DNA of 64,000 nucleotides from Morchella semilibera (taxonomy: Eukaryota; Ascomycota; Pezizomycetes; Pezizales; Morchellaceae), in assembly GCA_009192285.1 (NCBI GenBank), contig WBVU01000012.1:1798001-1862000 (forward strand), given 5' to 3'. The translations under genes were made by a program, and so were the position numbers. The notes under the pieces were generated by a model. The model had not been told where the DNA came from and searched no databases. It saw nothing but the letters and a program-made list of their open reading frames with translations. Positions 60,749 to 64,000 of this stretch are shown piece after piece. How positions within the stretch are numbered: the first letter of the stretch is position 1; each line of letters opens with the position of its first letter.

Positions 60749-63061
60749 ATGGAGTCACGGCGACCCCGCCCATTCCCCGGCCGTCTCAGCAGTCTCTTCC
60801 GCCGCAAGGGACGCACTATCGAACCCAGCTCCCCCACCTTCAACCCCTCCGACATCGAATCAACGTCTTTCCAAGCCTATGGCCTCTGGCGCAAAGGCGC
60901 TTGGAAAGAGCTCGAAGAGCTCGTGATACCCGCTCTCCCCACTATGAAACGCACCCTCGGAGAGACTCACCTCGCCACCCTCCGTACTATATTCTTCCTC
61001 GCACAGGCTTTTGCCGAGCAGGCACGCTGGGGCGAGGTCGAGAAGCTGCTATCACCGGCGCTGCCGCTACTCCGCAAGGCCGTGGGCGAGGCCGACTCAG
61101 TAACGCTACGGTCGACGGTGCTGCTCGCGCAGACGTTTGTGCAGGCGGATATGTGGCCGTGCGTCGATGACCTTCTTTCGCCGGCACTGCCTCGGATGCG
61201 GGAGGCACTCGGGGGCGAGGACACAGTCACGCTGTACTCGACGTATTTCCTTGCAGGGGCGGCGCTGAACTTGGGGGGGTGGGTGCGGGTTGAGGAACTT
61301 GTGAAGCCGGCATTACCGGTCATGCGAAGGGAGCTTGGACAGGGAAATGCGGCGACTTTGAGGTCGACGTTCTTTTTGGCGGCGGCGTTAGCGCAGATGG
61401 GGAGGTGGGGAGAGGTGCTGAGGGTGCTGGAGCCGGCGCTGGGGAGGATGAGGAGGGGGTTGGGGAGCATGGACGCGGCGACGCTGCGCTCGGCTGACCT
61501 GCTGGCGCAGGCATGGGCGCAGGAGGATCGGTGGGAGGATATTGAGGACTTGCTGTTGCCGGTGCTGCCGAAGATGAGGGAAGGACTGGGGGAGGCAAAT
61601 GTTGTCACTCTGGAGTCGACATATTTCCTGGCGACAGCACGCTTGAGTCAAGGGCGGTGGAAGGAGGTGGAGGAGCTGCTGGTGCCGGTGCTGCCGGTAA
61701 TGAGGGGTGAGGACGAGACTCATCCGGTTACGCTGGGTTCGACGTTCTTCCTTGCGAATGCACTGTCGGAGCAGGGGAGGTGGAGGGAAGTCGAAGAGCT
61801 CTTGGTCCCAGCGTTGGCGATCATGAGGAACTCGAAAGACCAAGGAAAGGCCGACCCCATCACTCTGCGCTCGACATATCTTCTCGCCGAGACATTCTCA
61901 CGCCAGAACCGTTGGACAGAGGTTGAGGAGCTGCTGCTACCGGCGCTGCCGATAATGAGGGACATGGACGCATCGGACCCCGCCACCCTGGGGTCAACAT
62001 ATTTCCTCTCCGAGGTGCTCTCGCGGCAGAAGCGGTGGAAAGAGGTGGAGGAGCTCTTGGCGCCCGCAATGCCAATGATCAAGGGCCTACGAGACAACCA
62101 CAGGCTTTTCCTCAAGTCATCGGAGATTCTCGAAAGGGCGGCCCGGGAACTGGAGAATGAGGGACAGAAACTGCCGGATGGAGGAAGCAGAGATATTGAA
62201 TGCGTAAGCTCTCACCACTTGATTGAGCCTGCTACATAGAAGAATCCCCTTCTCATAAGTATACAGAAACGGCGCCGCAGCAGCAGTAGCAGATCTAGCA
62301 CAGAGCTCATACCCGAGGCTGCCATTGTCCCCTATCTCAAGAGTATCTTTGGTCACAACGACATCGGCTTCGGCTTGCGCTTGACCCTCTCCGGGCTGCT
62401 CTCGCTCCCCGACTCCGCAACCGACATCTCCTCGCCTCTTATCGAGTTCCGTGATTTCCCCGCCGGCCCTATAATCACTATGACATACAGCACTACCACC
62501 AGCGCCCAGCGTCCAGAACTAGTCTTTCAATCACACATCTCCAGCACCCCGTACACCGAGACCACCCTGCTGGACCTCCTACAGACCACACCCGCCGCCC
62601 TGCTGAAGGGCGCATACGTCCCCACTGGTGCTGACAGAACCATGACAAGATGTAGCCTCCTCGCACAAAGCATCGACGACCGCGCGCGGGCGGCTATCTG
62701 GGCGGTCGTGGAGAGCATCGATGGCGTTGAGAGCGTCGTGGAAGACGGGACAAGGAGCGTGTTTGCGATTGCGTATCGCAGCCCGAAGTTCCAAACACTG
62801 ACGGCACTGCAGAGCGCGGTGCTGCCATGGATCGAGATTAGGAGTGGGGGGAGTAGTATTGGTAGTAGTACTAGTAGTAGTGGTGGTGGGTTGGAGGAGG
62901 ATCAAGATAGTGGGAAGGCGGTGAGGAGGCAGTCGGGGTCGACGGTCTCGTCGTATGAGTACTCTGTAGACTCTGCGCACTCGTCTCCGAACTCGTCGCC
63001 GGAGCCAGTGCCGGGGGATAAGCCTGGGGTTTTGAGGGAGAAGGTGGAGCTGCGGGAGTAG
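60749..63061 (+). CDS. Kinesin-light-chain-type TPR repeat protein with unrecognised C-terminal domain
   Basis: Two exons, 60749-62203 and 62267-63061, are joined by a 63-nt intron (donor GTAAGC, acceptor ACAG), 2250 nt in total (749 aa), intact. After a basic N-terminus (MESRRPRPFPGRLSSLFRR) there are ten TPR-like repeats of about 42 residues between residues 40 and 450. The consensus is FFLA-x-AL-x4-RW-x-EVEELL-x-PALPxMRx4G-x5-TLxST, which resembles TPR_10/TPR_12 units seen in fungal NLR-like proteins. There is no NB-ARC or effector domain. The C-terminal part begins after KRRRSSSSRSS and contains a folded-looking segment (RLTLSGLLSLPDSATD, LIEFRDFPAGPIITMTYS, LAQSIDDRARAAIWAVVESI, IAYRSPKFQTL) that I do not recognise, then a Gly/Ser-rich tail with SSPNSSPEP. 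The TPR array probably binds protein partners; the role is otherwise unknown. Confidence 0.85.
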
Positions 63062-64000
63062 TGCGTGTGTGTGGGGGAGGGTGGGTAAACCTAAAAAGTG
63101 GATACCCGTAATTATATATTTTTTTATTTATATATTTATTTGATACCAGGCTGTACTTTTTTTCCCTTGTTCGTGATTCCTCTCTCTATTTTTTTGGGGA
63201 GGTAGTGATAGTCGGTTTTGTTGATCATTCCTGTATTCGAGCTGTCGAGCACAGAAGCAAAAGCTTATATTCTGCGATTCTACGTACCTACATGTATCTA
63301 GTTGTTAATAACGCACGACGAACCCCGTGCAGTGGTTAATCTAATTAATTACCTGGCATGCAACAGCCGGAGCAAAGAGAGAGCGAGAGACAGAGAGGCC
63401 AGGGTGGATTCAACCGGGAGAGAGTTTGAGAGCTGGAGAAAAATTTCTTCATGATATAAGTACATATGTGCCTAGCTGTGGACCAGGCTGAATTATCTAT
63501 TAGATTGTTTTTTCCCTCTTTTCAGCTCTCGGAAGCCTAGAGTAAGTGAGCTCTTAATTGCAATTACTTATTGTAGACATTCCAAATCAGGCAAATTACC
63601 CCACCACGCACCCCCGACTCTGGCCTCGAAATGGACAAAACATGTCCAATAATGATGATAATTGTAACACTGATAATAATAATGATAACAATAATGATAA
63701 TCATAAATTTCGCAATTGGCTTTCCCACAATTAATCTCCGCTCCACGTTTCAGCCTCATTGGGAAAAAAAAAATCGATACACAGTCAATTTCTCTTCTCT
63801 CCCACATACCCCATCAAATTTCTCCGTGACCAGTGGCCAGTGACCACCACCACCACCACCACCTCCTCCTCCTCCTCCTCCACCTCCACCACAGCAGTTA
63901 CACCCCCCCCCCCGGTCTAGCACGTAGAGTCATAGAGTGTGGTGCTCTATATAATTTCTCCCTTTCTTCTTCCTCCTCTTCCCCTCTTTACTCCTTCCTC
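63062..64000. other. Intergenic to window end
   Basis: No gene is supported. An A/T-rich 3' region (63110-63145) follows the TPR gene. TACATGTA lies at 63289, ATAATG/TGATAA-like trinucleotides at 63648-63705, and ACC then TCC repeats at 63846-63894. Confidence 0.5.
63846..63894. repeat. CAC/CTC trinucleotide microsatellite
   Basis: A run of CAC units changes into a run of CTC units and ends in CACCTCCACCAC. It is seen directly. Confidence 0.8.

Overview
The window looks like nuclear DNA of a filamentous ascomycete (Pezizomycotina). The genes have short introns (about 60 to 150 nt, a few longer) with GTAAGT or GTATGT-like donors, CTAAC/CTGAC branch sites and YAG acceptors, and the recognised proteins are typically fungal or eukaryotic (Nup84, Hem25, Cmc4, SCY1-family pseudokinase, APS kinase, SUMO). 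Only about a dozen genes occupy 64 kb. The gaps are long and rich in microsatellites, C/G homopolymers and a dispersed TACATGTA palindrome. Such low gene density would fit a Pezizomycetes-like genome, but I cannot name the species.

Layout. 1-2.1 kb: a membrane-anchored HotDog thioesterase (-). 2.1-8.1 kb: no convincing gene. 8.1-9.0 kb: a secreted or membrane protein with an eight-cysteine, CFEM-like ectodomain (-). 9-12.7 kb: no recognised gene, including a GC-rich block. 12.8-13.7 kb: mitochondrial carrier of the Hem25/SLC25A38 type (-). 13.7-24.8 kb: gene-poor, with one possible orphan ORF at 19.5 kb. 24.8-25.9 kb: APS kinase in four exons (-). 26-32.4 kb: gene-poor. 32.5-33.5 kb: disordered basic protein (+). 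33.5-40.2 kb: microsatellite-rich. 40.2-43.6 kb: Nup84 in six exons (-). 44.8-45.2 kb: Cmc4 (-), divergent from SUMO at 46.0-46.8 kb (+). 49.0-50.6 kb: mitochondrial T-protein GcvT in four exons (+). 52.4-54.2 kb: a secreted PEBP-domain protein with a long C-terminal array of repeats that each end in a Kex2-like KR site (+). 54.9-58.2 kb: SCY1/SCYL2-like pseudokinase (-). 60.7-63.1 kb: a protein with ten kinesin-light-chain-type TPR repeats and an unrecognised C-terminal domain (+).

The genes do not form a pathway cluster. Most are unlinked housekeeping functions: heme precursor transport, sulfate assimilation, nuclear pore, glycine cleavage, SUMOylation and clathrin-pathway trafficking.

Two observations stand out. 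First, the PEBP gene at 52.4-54.2 kb runs into alternating acidic and basic 25-residue repeats (types A and B), each closed by a conserved LGPRNEKR-type sequence. This is the architecture of a Kex2-processed repeat protein, and the fusion to a PEBP domain is, as far as I know, undescribed. Second, six genes each need one extra base to restore their reading frame, mostly inside C or G runs, and the total lengths become exact multiples of three once that base is counted. This looks like systematic homopolymer under-calling in the assembly rather than biology, and gene models should be read with that in mind.
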